Shown here piece by piece: positions 9,692 to 18,335 of a DNA stretch of 64,000 nt. The translations under genes were made by a program, and so were the position numbers. The DNA lies in contig NZ_CP014206.1 in assembly GCF_001563225.1 (NCBI RefSeq), positions 1,674,001-1,738,000 of the forward strand, written 5' to 3'. The notes beneath the pieces are model-generated. The model was not told where the DNA came from, ran no database searches, and saw nothing but the letters and a program-made list of their open reading frames with translations. Position 1 is the stretch's first letter; every line of letters starts with the position of its first letter. This DNA is from Pseudodesulfovibrio indicus. Its GTDB lineage: Bacteria > Desulfobacterota > Desulfovibrionia > Desulfovibrionales > Desulfovibrionaceae.

Positions 9692-10867
9692 CGCTTCCGA
9701 CGTACTACTTTCGGTGCCAGTCGCGGCATACCGATGTGCCAGACGGTCCTGAGGACCGTCTTCCAGCACGCCTTCAAGGTGGCTGTACCGGTCCGTCATA
9801 CGCAGGGTCTTGTGGCCGATCATTACGCTGGTTTCCTTGAGCGTGCAGCCTGCCTTCAGCATATTCGTGCAATAGGTGTGGCGGTGATCGTGGAAGTGAA
9901 GGTCATCGAAATCGTGGTCGATGCACAGTCCCTTCCAGGCCGTCTTGAGCGACTTGAATGGCGTTCCGTCCATGTTGCCGACCACGAAGTCCCCCTTGGC
10001 CCTCACGGCGCGTTTTTCCCGGTACCGCGTCAGGTGCTCCAACCGAGCCGCGAGAGCTTCATGGGTACGGGGCATGATCCTGTGGGTTCGGGTCACCCCG
10101 TTTTTGGTTCGGTGGAACGTGATGTGGTTTTCCGCAAGATCCACATCGGCCCACTTGAGACTGAGGACTTCTTGTGTGCTGCATCCGTGCTCAACCGCAA
10201 GCAAGATCGCCAAGGGAAGGTAATGCTTCGCCCTGCGCTGACGGGCCGCCGCCAGCAGCTTCTCGATTTCGAAAGGCTTCTGGGCGTTTTTTCGCTCACT
10301 GGCTTTTTCAGACAGGTTAGGGATGTCTCGCGCAATGTCCTTTTCGACCAGGCCGTGCTTCGCGGCCATGGCGAACACCTGCTTGATTACGAACAAGCGC
10401 CGATTTGCCAGCACGTTGCAATTTTTGCCTTCTTCGCCCTTGGCCACCAGCTTCGCCTTGGTCTTTTCGGCGATGCCGATGCGGTAGTCCCGAATGGTGT
10501 CTTCGTCGAGATCATGGAGCAGGGTGTGCGCCCATTCCTTTAAGATGGGGGTCAGCAGGTAGCCGTACCCGGCATGGCTCGCCTGGGATATCTTTCCTTC
10601 CCCCAGCTTCCGGTCCCATTCGGCTTGGCACAGCAGGGCAGCCTGTCCAAAGGTGGGCAGAGCTTGCTGCTTGGGCTGCCGGGTTTCCTTGGTCGGCAAT
10701 CTGCCGCTGTCAATCAGGGTGCGTACCCGGTTGACTTCTTTTTGGGCCAGGTCTTTCCGTCTGTACGTCTTGTGGTATTCCTTCTTGCCCGTATCCGGGT
10801 CTTTGTAGTGGATGACGTACGCTTTTCCTTTTTTCAGCGAACGGGTCGCGATGGTGACAGTAGCCAT
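9680..10867 (-). CDS. Tyrosine-recombinase integrase of the island
   Basis: 395 residues: an N-terminal AP2-like arm-binding part (~1-60), a SAM-like core-binding domain (~75-180) and a C-terminal catalytic domain (~200-370). Catalytic residues H326 and R329 (FHDHRHTYCT), H352 (IGHKT) and Y361 (TDRYSH) are in place. At box I, where most family members have 'GLRxxE', the sequence is 'GCSTQE', with Ser230 at the Arg position. Some integrase subfamilies are known to vary there, so loss of activity cannot be assumed. The gene lies 78 bp from tRNA-Ala, pointing at it, and follows the excisionase-like gene by 3 bp. It is the only integrase in the island and presumably served all the cassettes. Confidence 0.93.
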   Translation of the reverse strand: MATVTIATRSLKKGKAYVIHYKDPDTGKKEYHKTYRRKDLAQKEVNRVRTLIDSGRLPTKETRQPKQQALPTFGQAALLCQAEWDRKLGEGKISQASHAGYGYLLTPILKEWAHTLLHDLDEDTIRDYRIGIAEKTKAKLVAKGEEGKNCNVLANRRLFVIKQVFAMAAKHGLVEKDIARDIPNLSEKASERKNAQKPFEIEKLLAAARQRRAKHYLPLAILLAVEHGCSTQEVLSLKWADVDLAENHITFHRTKNGVTRTHRIMPRTHEALAARLEHLTRYREKRAVRAKGDFVVGNMDGTPFKSLKTAWKGLCIDHDFDDLHFHDHRHTYCTNMLKAGCTLKETSVMIGHKTLRMTDRYSHLEGVLEDGPQDRLAHRYAATGTESSTSEAADT

Positions 10868-10870
10868 AGG

Positions 10871-11074
10871 CTATTTCCCCTTCGGACTGTTCGCCGCCAA
10901 GCTTCTTCGGTTTTCAATGAACGTCAGCAGGTCCGCTTCCAAGACCAGCCGACGTGATCCTACCGCGATACTCGGTAACGCGCCAGCCCCGACCAAGCGC
11001 GAAATGGTTGCGCGGTGTACCCGCAGGAAACAGGCGACTTCCTTGATGGTCAAAATCTTCGGTGCATCAGACAT
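10871..11074 (-). CDS. AlpA/HTH_17-type excisionase-like DNA-binding protein
   Basis: 67 residues from the ATG at 11074. A winged helix-turn-helix with 'LTIKEVACFLRVHRATISRL' and 'GALPSIAVGSRRLV' matches the excisionase/HTH_17 family. Proteins of this type set the direction of integrase action or regulate it. It sits 3 bp upstream of the integrase gene and is surely co-transcribed with it. A longer reading up to 11212 lacks support. Confidence 0.85.
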   Translation of the reverse strand: MSDAPKILTIKEVACFLRVHRATISRLVGAGALPSIAVGSRRLVLEADLLTFIENRRSLAANSPKGK

Positions 11075-12084
11075 GGTGTGGTTTCCATAGGAACGGAACG
11101 TAAAGCCTCCTACCGCCGTAGCGTACCCGTTTCCACTTCCCCTTCGGTTGAGGTTGCTCATCAAAACTCGGCCAACAGTCCAGTTTGACACCGCCGAACT
11201 AACGAAAGTCAAATTCCGGAAGGGGGGTCGGATGCTTTTTTTGAAAAAAAGAAAATGGACTGAAAAGGAGGAAAACCCCTGGAGGTAGCCACCGGAATAA
11301 TCTGGCTGGTTGGGTTGGCCTAAGTCGGAAAAGCGGCCAGCAAGCCATGAGGCATGTCAGGGAGGGATCCGGCAATCCGGGGGCGGTCTCTCGGGAGCAG
11401 ATGAGGAATATATACCGAAAGATATCCCAGAGTCCTCCCCAACCACTTCCCAGCCGTTCTCAGTGGCCGTCTTTCCTTGTGCCTAATGCCTAGCCTGAAT
11501 AAATCGGATGCCTTTGGGCCTAGTTTGTACAAAACGGTTCCGATTGATCAAAACGAGCCGGGAATTCAATTCCGCTCATGTCTGGCCAAAAGGATGCGTT
11601 TTACGAAAAACGGCCGTTTTTTCATTGTCCGATCCGGGGATCTGGAAGTGTTGTCAGCAAGCCCAAGAAAAGGATTCAAGGATTGTCATCAACTGTTCGG
11701 ACGCCTCCGAGCTAATCGGTATCGACAAAACCGGAAGTCGTTGGCGCGCAACGCGAGACAATCTTTCCCCCCGCCGAAAAGGGTGCTTCCAACCATTTCG
11801 CCCCACCAGCCCCTCTGGAGAAACCTGTCACAAATCCGCAGGACAGCGGATTTGGAGGACGGCTTTGCCGTCGCCCCGAAGGGGCAGCCCCCATGGACGG
11901 GGGCTGTCAAGCGGAAAATACGGTTTTTTCGGTGCATTCCACCGACCGTACCATGCATTCGGCCGACATTCGGTTGCATTCCATCGACATTGCCGTGTTT
12001 CGGCCGAAATGGCCGAAAAACCCGTGATACGCTCCTCGCAAATTACGACAGGGCCGTCCGCTCAGTGGCCCGAAGGAGATGAAT
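11075..12084. other. 1-kb gene-poor stretch left of the RHS gene
   Basis: No credible gene. It holds the left copy of the ~190-bp direct repeat (11617-11807), the palindrome AAAAACGGCCGTTTTT just before it, and a Ser/Pro-rich set of overlapping open frames (11477-12098) that show no family and are not called. The RHS ribosome site AAGGAG is at 12073. Confidence 0.5.
11617..11807. repeat. Left copy of ~190-bp direct repeat flanking the RHS cassette
   Basis: The stretch starting 'TTTTTTCATTGTCCGAT' and ending 'CCATTTCGCCCCACC' recurs with scattered differences at 13944-14133 in the same orientation. It brackets exactly the RHS toxin and its partner gene. Confidence 0.85.
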
Positions 12085-13359
12085 ATGAGCGTATTTGAAA
12101 TGAGGTTGAAGCATGACCCAAGCGGTCGAATCGTAGAGAAAACGGAAATCGTGGCCGGTCGGCCCGTTGTCTGGAAGTATGCCTACGACAAGGCCGGGAG
12201 GCTTTCCGAGGCGCACCTGGACAACCGGCTTGTCTGCCAGTGTTACTACGACCGTGACGGCCGCCGCCAGCGGGACTACTTCCCGGCCACCGTGGGGTCC
12301 AGCTACCGCGACTATCGGTACAACCTGGACAACCGGTTGATGAGCGCGGGCAACAACGGGTTCACGCACGACGAAAACGGATTCCGGTCCATCTGGTCGA
12401 ACGGCGGTACCTACCACCTGTACGAGTACGCGCCGGACTACCGACTGCTCAAAATGGAAGTGGAGAACCAGAACCGCGTCTACGCCTTTCGCCACGACGA
12501 GCAGGGCCGACGGGCCGCCAAGTATTTCAACGGCCAACTCGTCGAGGCCTACCAGTGGCTCGATTTCATCCGTCTCGGCGCATTCCACGACGGGCGCATG
12601 GGCTACGAGTTCGGCTACGGTGACGGCGAACGCCTTCCCTCGGCCATGCGGCGCGAGGACGGGGCCGTGTTCACCCTGCTCTACGACCAGGTCGGTTCCC
12701 TGCGTGTGGTTGCCGACATGGATGGCGACGTGATAAAGGAAATCCTGTACGATCCCTTCGGCGGCATCATTGAGGACACCAACCCCGGTTTCCGCGTCCC
12801 CATCGGCTTTGCGGGCGGCCTGCACGACCGGGATTTGGGCTTCGTCCGCTTCGGCTGGAGGGACTACGACACTTTCACCGGCAGGTGGACCGCGCCCGAT
12901 CCGATTGGGGACAGGGGCGGTGATCCGGACTGGTATGGCTATTGTTTGGATGATCCGGTCAATATGGCTGATCCCAAAGGGTTAGCGGCTCGTGATTGGT
13001 GGGATATAGTCTCCAACTACAAGCGTGCCAATGAGATTGCAGATGAAGAAGTCGCCAAGCGGGGTGTAGGAAATCACAATAACGAAGGCGATGCCATGAG
13101 GCATGCTGAGTGGAGCAAACGTATGGCCGAGGAACTTGGTGGCGGCACAAGTTGGCTGTTCGGCGTAGGTCATGAGATTGACGGGTTGATAAACAGCGAC
13201 CAGCCATGGGGTGAAGCCATGATGGATTTGCACAACAACGCTGAGGGGCGTGCTGCAGCACGGGAAAAACGACCCGTCGATAGAAGCAAGCTCCAAAAGG
13301 CACCCAAAAAAGGGTTTCAAGTCAACCCTTATAGCTCAAAAAGGTATTGGTCCAGATAA
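12085..13359 (+). CDS. Mini-RHS/YD-repeat protein with C-terminal DUF6973-like toxin domain
   Basis: 424 residues from the ATG at 12085 (AAGGAG 6 bp upstream; an ATG at 12079 is too close). Residues ~1-300 are RHS/YD repeats ('YDKAGRLSEAHLDNR', 'DNRLMSAGNNG') ending in the core-associated block 'GFVRFGWRDYDTFTGRWTAPDP...NMADPKGL', the conserved boundary before a variable tip. The last ~120 residues form the tip, with 'GDAMRHAEWSKRM', 'GHEIDGL' and 'MDLHNNAEGRAAAREK'. These match the His/Asp pattern of DUF6973 toxin-type domains. There is no PAAR, VgrG or signal sequence, so this is an orphan core-plus-tip cassette. The next gene overlaps by TAATG and is the likely immunity gene. Confidence 0.85.
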   Translation: MSVFEMRLKHDPSGRIVEKTEIVAGRPVVWKYAYDKAGRLSEAHLDNRLVCQCYYDRDGRRQRDYFPATVGSSYRDYRYNLDNRLMSAGNNGFTHDENGFRSIWSNGGTYHLYEYAPDYRLLKMEVENQNRVYAFRHDEQGRRAAKYFNGQLVEAYQWLDFIRLGAFHDGRMGYEFGYGDGERLPSAMRREDGAVFTLLYDQVGSLRVVADMDGDVIKEILYDPFGGIIEDTNPGFRVPIGFAGGLHDRDLGFVRFGWRDYDTFTGRWTAPDPIGDRGGDPDWYGYCLDDPVNMADPKGLAARDWWDIVSNYKRANEIADEEVAKRGVGNHNNEGDAMRHAEWSKRMAEELGGGTSWLFGVGHEIDGLINSDQPWGEAMMDLHNNAEGRAAAREKRPVDRSKLQKAPKKGFQVNPYSSKRYWSR

Positions 13360-13751
13360 TGAAAAAATGGATTCCTTGTTCAGTCCTCTTGGTGTGTGCC
13401 ATTGTTTTTGGTTCTTGGCTTCATTCGTTTTTCCCGCCGGATATCGGGGTGGTCATCCTTGAGAACGACTGTGGGCAGGACATCGTTGAAGCAACTATAC
13501 GGATTCGGGAAATCGAACTCGTTTTTCCGAAAATTCCTGATGGGGATTTTTGTGCAGCCCGCTATGAAATCCCCGGAGATTCGCATTACGAGGTTCTGGT
13601 TACTCTTGAGTCTGGAAAAACGATGAGTCTTGAGTCCGGATATATGACAAATGGTGCGGATACCTTCGATGTGATGACGGTTCAGAAGAACCAGGTCGTT
13701 CATCGGTTATCGCAACCGTCAGGACTTCTTGTTCCCAAAGAGACGCCCTGA
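13359..13751 (+). CDS. Small membrane-anchored protein, probable immunity partner of the RHS tip
   Basis: 130 residues. The ATG shares the A of the RHS stop codon (TAATG), so translation is coupled. A single N-terminal hydrophobic segment (~5-25) acts as anchor or signal, followed by a ~100-residue domain rich in beta strands. No family recognised. Position directly after a toxin tip is the standard place for an immunity gene; this is the only basis for the call. Confidence 0.55.
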   Translation: MKKWIPCSVLLVCAIVFGSWLHSFFPPDIGVVILENDCGQDIVEATIRIREIELVFPKIPDGDFCAARYEIPGDSHYEVLVTLESGKTMSLESGYMTNGADTFDVMTVQKNQVVHRLSQPSGLLVPKETP

Positions 13752-13781
13752 CTCGTCAGGGAAAAAGCATGCCGAAGCAAT

Positions 13782-13812
13782 GCCCCGGAGTCGCGAACTC
13801 CGGGGCTTTTTT
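13782..13812 (+). terminator. Rho-independent terminator of the RHS operon
   Basis: Stem GCCCCGGAGT/ACTCCGGGGC with a 5-nt loop and a run of six T, 30 bp after the partner gene. Confidence 0.9.
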
Positions 13813-13943
13813 GGGTCATTGGACATTCCGTCCCCGCAAATCGGTCGAATTTGGTCAAACCGGACCGAAATACGGCTTTCGGACCGGTTTAGGCAAACGC
13901 ATCCAGTTCGTGAAAAATGGTCGTTTTTGATCAAAAACGACCA

Positions 13944-14133
13944 TTTTTTCATTGTCCGATTCAGGGATCTGAAAGTGTTGTCAGAAAGCCCAAGAAAAGG
14001 ATTCAAAGATTGTCATCAACTGTTCGGACGCCCCGAGCTAATCGGTATCGGCAAAACCGGAAGTCGTTGGCGTACAACGCGAGACAATCTTTTCCCCCGC
14101 CGAAAAAATCGCTCCCAACCATTTCGCCCCACC
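13944..14133. repeat. Right copy of ~190-bp direct repeat flanking the RHS cassette
   Basis: Same orientation as 11617-11807, with scattered substitutions and one or two small indels. It suggests that the 2.3-kb RHS unit was duplicated, or can be lost, by homologous recombination. Confidence 0.85.
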
Positions 14134-14287
14134 TCCGGACGATCAGATTTGCCGTGCGCGGCCAAAAAGATGAAAAAGGAGGAAAAAGAGAAGGTTGTAC
14201 CAGAAAATCTGCAGAAAACGCTGGGCTCTCTCGCGGAGACGCGCGACAATGCAGATTGGTTCAACGAGACAGACAAGGAGCGAACGG

Positions 14288-14566
14288 ATGGAAATAGTTT
14301 TGGTGACTTTGGGGGTAGTGTTTTGCGTAGGCCTCATTGCCTTGGCCGCCTTCTTCGGCGGTGGGGGTAGCGACCAAACCAAGATGATCAGGCTCCGGGA
14401 TGAGGAGGGGCCTGTGGAGCTCTTCAACGACGTCACGGACCCTGCCAGATCGTACTTGATCCACAATGTTTATCATGACGATTCGATCGGAGATGATAGC
14501 AGCTTCGACTGGGACGATTCCCCTCTCGGCGACGACATGTCCTCTTCGTCGATGTGGGACGACTAG
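14288..14566 (+). CDS. Small single-span membrane protein with acidic tail, unknown function
   Basis: 92 residues from the ATG at 14288 (AAGGAG upstream). One N-terminal transmembrane helix (~3-22), then a polar segment, then a very acidic Asp/Ser-rich tail ('DDSSFDWDDSPLGDDMSS'). No family recognised. A 123-codon reading from 14195 is not supported by a ribosome site. A GC-rich hairpin (14583-14605) follows. Confidence 0.6.
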   Translation: MEIVLVTLGVVFCVGLIALAAFFGGGGSDQTKMIRLRDEEGPVELFNDVTDPARSYLIHNVYHDDSIGDDSSFDWDDSPLGDDMSSSSMWDD

Positions 14567-14696
14567 CTTTTGGAAAGGATCAGCCGCCCCCCTGGCGGGG
14601 GCGGCAAAGGATCCGCCCTGTCGGGCGAAGAAAAGGAAAAAGGAAATAAAAGGATCAAATGAAAAAAGCTTGCAGACGCAGGAAATTGGGAAGGAT

Positions 14697-15032
14697 ATGA
14701 CCAATTCTGAAAAGTACGAAATAGTTGGAAACCTGATCGAGAGCCCTACGCAATACGACATGGTGAGGGCACTCCTTGTATACTCCGCCCCGGGCGGTTC
14801 GGTGAGCCGTATCAAAGATGGAATCCAGATCGAAGACCTAGCCCAGGCGAGGATCGACGGCAGGGATATGGGCATCTCTCCAGAGCATGTCGAGAACATC
14901 TACATGACGGTAGCCGAGTTCTGCAAATTGTTGATCGATCTTGTGGATGCGGGTGGGATGAAAGGCTTTTGGCCGGGGAAAATCAAAATTAGCTTCCATA
15001 TCCGGGGATGGACGGATCTTCCCGTGGAATGA
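14697..15032 (+). CDS. Hypothetical protein, 111 aa
   Basis: Starts at the ATG at 14697 ('MTNSEKYEIV'); GGAAGGAT upstream. The protein looks mainly helical, with no signal or membrane segment and no recognised motif. It is followed after 20 bp by a strong terminator, so it ends a transcript that may start at 14288. Confidence 0.6.
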   Translation: MTNSEKYEIVGNLIESPTQYDMVRALLVYSAPGGSVSRIKDGIQIEDLAQARIDGRDMGISPEHVENIYMTVAEFCKLLIDLVDAGGMKGFWPGKIKISFHIRGWTDLPVE

Positions 15033-15052
15033 GACCGGACCGGGCGAGAGAA

Positions 15053-15079
15053 ACAGCGGCTTCACGCCGCTGTTTTTTT
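15053..15079 (+). terminator. Rho-independent terminator
   Basis: Stem ACAGCGGC/GCCGCTGT, loop TTCAC, then seven T. It lies between the converging genes 14697-15032 and 15096-15623. Confidence 0.9.
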
Positions 15080-15095
15080 GTGATGCCCCGTGGCG

Positions 15096-15623
15096 TCACT
15101 TCACCTTGGAAATGAGATCACGCAATTTGTCCCGGCCGAACTGATCTTGAAAAAACCGCAGGACCGACACACCGACCATGTCGCAGTTGGGCAGCAGTTG
15201 AACGCCATGTATTTCGATCATCGCCTGGACGCCATAACATTCGTCGAGGACAGACACAGGCGTGGCCGTCGGCCAGACTATTCCTGCAGCTTGGGTGCAG
15301 AATGTCTGCTTGTTGGCGAACGTCACCTTCACACCAGCAGAAATCATGGTATTCAAGGGCAACCTTGTTTCGATTGTCCGGGGAATGGTGAAAGGCGGCG
15401 GTGCCTGATCAAGCGCAAAGTTTTCGTATTGGCCGCTGAACACCATGTCATGCATCCCCACATGGAGCACGCCGTCCATTTTACCGGCCCATTCCTTGGT
15501 CTTCCTGATCGGGCCGGGATAGGCTTCGGGGCGGGCGTCATGCCCCGAGATGAACGTGCTGATTTTTACCGGGAGCAAAGGACCATCTTTATCCGGGCTG
15601 GAAAGGAACTGCGGTATTGCCAT
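15096..15623 (-). CDS. Hypothetical protein, 175 aa
   Basis: ATG at 15623 with GGAGAATATTC upstream (the longer reading to 15650 lacks one). Soluble, Pro-rich N-terminal half with two Cys later on. No known family recognised. It forms part of an unrecognised minus-strand block 15096-17147 in the element. Confidence 0.6.
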   Translation of the reverse strand: MAIPQFLSSPDKDGPLLPVKISTFISGHDARPEAYPGPIRKTKEWAGKMDGVLHVGMHDMVFSGQYENFALDQAPPPFTIPRTIETRLPLNTMISAGVKVTFANKQTFCTQAAGIVWPTATPVSVLDECYGVQAMIEIHGVQLLPNCDMVGVSVLRFFQDQFGRDKLRDLISKVK

Positions 15624-15806
15624 GAATATTCTCCTTTTTCCTCCCAACATACCGCGTCGGTATTTTCCCGCGCAAGAGCCCCTAGGTATTTGGGTCTTCC
15701 AATGAATAGGGGGAAACGCCTGCGGTGCAGGCGGTTCCTTCCGTCAGATGCCCGGAGCGGTACCGGGCCGCAGCAAGAAGATTGTTTCCGAAAGTGATTA
15801 TGATCA

Positions 15807-15833
15807 GAAAAAAGCGGCCCGCAATGGGGCCGC
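15807..15833 (-). terminator. Terminator of the 16792-15866 gene
   Basis: Read on the minus strand: AAGCGGCCCC-ATTGC-GGGCCGCTT followed by T, about 32 bp after the stop codon at 15866. Confidence 0.75.
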
Positions 15834-15865
15834 TTCCAGGCAGTTGGGGGGTTGTTCGCCAGCGG

Positions 15866-16792
15866 CTAATCGCCGGCCTCATGCCGTTGGTCAGCCTCGG
15901 TTCCACCCGTTTGGGACTCGGACTGCTGTTCGTGGATGACATGCAACTCGTGGTGCTCCCCGTTGGACGTCGGCTTTATACGAAGTCGGAGGTGATTGCA
16001 GGTCGGCTGCGTGTCGAGCTCAAAATGGGGCCTGTTGTCTATGACCATCCCCCTGACCTTAACTGGGGTCCCGCAAAACAGGCAGTGAGTCGATATCCTG
16101 CAGCACCCGTTATTCGGAATTCGTTTCGAATGGGCGGTTTTTTCGGGCAGGTTCTCGGTCCCGTAAAGCTCGATTCCGAGCCTTGCTACCGTCGCGGGCG
16201 TTCGTATCGGGCTCCGGCGCCGTTGAGCGGGAGGCGTCTCTGAAGCCAGCCGCAGGTTGTCGATGTGCGCGATATTTCCGATCAAGGCCCGTGGAGTCCT
16301 GCCGTACTCCTTGGGGTCGATCAAGCAGAATCCAGCCACATCGCACGTCAGGACTCCAGGCAGCCGCGGGTCATACCCCGGGAGGTTTGTCAGATCAGCC
16401 GTGCCGAATTCCAGTATCCGGCAAAGCTTGTCGATCAATCGCGTGATATCCTGCCCGTCCCAGTGTAGATCCCGCTGCCGGATCGGGCCGGGGATCAAAC
16501 CGAGTCCCTTGTAGCCGTTGACCCGATGCGCCCACTCGTCCATGGGCATCCCCGGCGTAGCGATCCTCAGGAATCCCGCGTCCCGATTGATCTGCCCCGC
16601 AATTTCTTCAGGAGCCCGGAACAGGGCTGGCCATGAGCAAATGATTTCGACCTGAAAGGCGTCACTCGTGTCGATTTCGCCGTTCTCTCGGCACCCGATC
16701 CGTTTGGCCCATTTCATCCTTTCCCTCCCCTTGTCGCTATCAGAAGGCAAGCCGACTGTCCCTATAACGTTCACGTTGTCCCCCTTCGTCAT
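15866..16792 (-). CDS. Hypothetical protein, 308 aa, with C-terminal CxxC
   Basis: ATG at 16792 with AAGGAGACAAC before it. A longer reading to 17113 overlaps the upstream gene in another frame and has no support. Soluble; a 'CLFCGTPV' motif near residue 243 could bind metal with nearby His/Cys. The C terminus is charged (Gln/Glu/His-rich). No family recognised. It overlaps the end of the gene upstream (16740-17147), so the two are co-expressed. Confidence 0.6.
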   Translation of the reverse strand: MTKGDNVNVIGTVGLPSDSDKGRERMKWAKRIGCRENGEIDTSDAFQVEIICSWPALFRAPEEIAGQINRDAGFLRIATPGMPMDEWAHRVNGYKGLGLIPGPIRQRDLHWDGQDITRLIDKLCRILEFGTADLTNLPGYDPRLPGVLTCDVAGFCLIDPKEYGRTPRALIGNIAHIDNLRLASETPPAQRRRSPIRTPATVARLGIELYGTENLPEKTAHSKRIPNNGCCRISTHCLFCGTPVKVRGMVIDNRPHFELDTQPTCNHLRLRIKPTSNGEHHELHVIHEQQSESQTGGTEADQRHEAGD

Positions 16793-17147
16793 GTTGTCTC
16801 CTTCGTGCTTGAAGCTGATGGTCATCAAGTTGGTCGCCGGTGAAGATGTCATACACACAGCTCTTGGCCTGTTCTTGGCGGAATCGTTTGAACAGGCGGA
16901 GGGCGTCAGCGGAAGCGGTCTCGGCTGGGGACCATTCATTTTGGTCAAACATGACGAAGCGCAAAGTCCCGCCGTCCGGCAGGAATTCCAGGGCGATCCG
17001 CCCGTCGCGTTCAAGATAGATGCGGGTGTCCCAAAAGACGTCTGCGAAGCGGTCGCCATGCGCGATACACGCCGTGACGAATCCATGCAGCTTTTTGGGA
17101 TCGAGCCGGACATCGGTCCGGCGGAGTGGTTCGCATTCAGAAGCCAT
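16740..17147 (-). CDS. Hypothetical protein, 135 aa
   Basis: Starts at the third of three nearby ATGs (17147, 'MASECEPLRR'), where GGAGG at the right spacing decides. The ATGs at 17153 and 17162 lack spacing. Mixed alpha/beta, no membrane segment, and a basic Gln/Arg-rich C terminus that overlaps the start of the 308-aa gene by 53 bp. No family recognised. Confidence 0.55.
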   Translation of the reverse strand: MASECEPLRRTDVRLDPKKLHGFVTACIAHGDRFADVFWDTRIYLERDGRIALEFLPDGGTLRFVMFDQNEWSPAETASADALRLFKRFRQEQAKSCVYDIFTGDQLDDHQLQARRRQHDEGGQRERYRDSRLAF

Positions 17148-17449
17148 TGCCATCCCCTCCATGCTTTGGGTTTTACTGGACCTAAATTGGTCAGCGGAAC
17201 CTAAAAGCATAGCGCGAAACGCCGGGGCGTCAATAGAAAAAATAAGCGATTAAAAGAAGATAACCTCTTTCCTGTTGATTCGGGGTGTTAAAGGGAAGAG
17301 GGGCGGGCGTATGACGGGCGAGGAAGAGAGGGGGTGAACCGGGTGCGGCGGAAACCTGAAGCTTGTAAGAGAGACCATACCTCGAACGGGCTTGGTTTTT
17401 GCCTGTTGGAGCGGCCACCAAGGGCTTGTGCCACAGCCGACAAATGAAG
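17148..17449. other. 302-bp intergenic stretch
   Basis: Lies between two minus-strand genes. It should carry the promoter of the 17147-15866 pair and the end of the immA transcript. No clear hairpin or promoter hexamers found. Confidence 0.3.
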
Positions 17450-18334
17450 TTACCTGAAGCGCGGCGTCCAGCTATCAATCAGGGCGTCTTCTTCCTCCTC
17501 GTCTTCACCATCCGCAGCGGTGTCCATACAGGTGACGATGGTCAGGGTCTTTCCGTAGGCCCCCAGCCCGATGACCTCCTCGATTACTTCACGGGAACGG
17601 GTACCAGTGAGCCATAATCTGAGGTCTGTCTCGTCCACCAATTCATTCTCGTTGAAACGGTCATGCTCGGCATTAAAGTTCGCAGTGAGCGTGTTGCGGG
17701 GAAGCTGGTCGCCCCGACGAAGCCAGATGATATCACTGTAGTCCTTCATGGCCGATGACAGGCAGGCGAAGTCCACGGTTTGCCCAGTGCTGACGATGAC
17801 AGCTGAAGCCGCCTCGGTGAGTTCGGCATAGCGGATGGCCGTGGCGGTCAGGGATGTCTCGCAAAGCCCTGCAAGGGCCTTGACCCCGGCAAGGCCATCC
17901 ACATGCTGATTCAAGGCCCTGAGGAAAAGCCTTGAGGGCATGAGAAGTCCGCTGGCAAAGCTGTCGGCTTGTTTTTCATAGATGTCGGTGGAGAAAAAAC
18001 CGGCTTTTGAAGAGTGAAATCCTCCCTCGTCAAAGGGGATTTGGTCTATGTGTCCCTCCAAGAAATAGTGCCCTAGTTCATGGGCAATGCTGAACCGTTG
18101 GAATCCGATATTGGCGATGGCCGTGCTGTAGAAAATGCCAAAGTTGTTTCCAGACCGTAAGAGCATGGCGGAAACACCGGGACCGGTGTCCCCGCTGGGC
18201 TCTACGATAATATTTCTTCCCTTCATTGTTGCGATGGCATGGAGGTCGATGGGCAAAGACGTCATGCCGTCTTCCTCAGCCTGACGCTCTCCCCATTGCT
18301 TGGCCATTTCAAGGTCGAAATACCGATTTTTCAA
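17450..18334 (-). CDS. ImmA/IrrE-family metallopeptidase
   Basis: 294 residues. The start is a TTG at 18334, one base after the stop of the XRE gene, with AAAGGAG correctly spaced; the ATG-initiated reading further up lies inside the XRE gene in another frame. The zinc motif 'AHELGHYF' (near residue 120) and downstream 'EKQADSFASGLLMP' are those of ImmA/IrrE (peptidase M78). Members cleave a partner XRE repressor in response to a signal, as in ICEBs1. Pairing with the upstream XRE gene fits this. The C terminus is acidic ('DGEDEEEED'). Confidence 0.9.
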   Translation of the reverse strand: MKNRYFDLEMAKQWGERQAEEDGMTSLPIDLHAIATMKGRNIIVEPSGDTGPGVSAMLLRSGNNFGIFYSTAIANIGFQRFSIAHELGHYFLEGHIDQIPFDEGGFHSSKAGFFSTDIYEKQADSFASGLLMPSRLFLRALNQHVDGLAGVKALAGLCETSLTATAIRYAELTEAASAVIVSTGQTVDFACLSSAMKDYSDIIWLRRGDQLPRNTLTANFNAEHDRFNENELVDETDLRLWLTGTRSREVIEEVIGLGAYGKTLTIVTCMDTAADGEDEEEEDALIDSWTPRFR

Positions 18335-18335
18335 T

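Larger units (their letters stand above)
13752..14287. other. Gene-poor stretch with terminator, hairpin and right repeat copy
   Basis: Contains the RHS terminator, a second long hairpin around 13915-13947 (AAATGGTCGTTTTT-GATC-AAAAACGACCATTT followed by T), and the right copy of the ~190-bp repeat. No credible gene before 14288. Confidence 0.55.

Noticed and set aside
11477-12098. Overlapping ~200-codon open frames left of the RHS gene
   Set aside because: They run through the direct repeat, have poor ribosome sites and show no family; the repeat's second copy keeps only disrupted versions.
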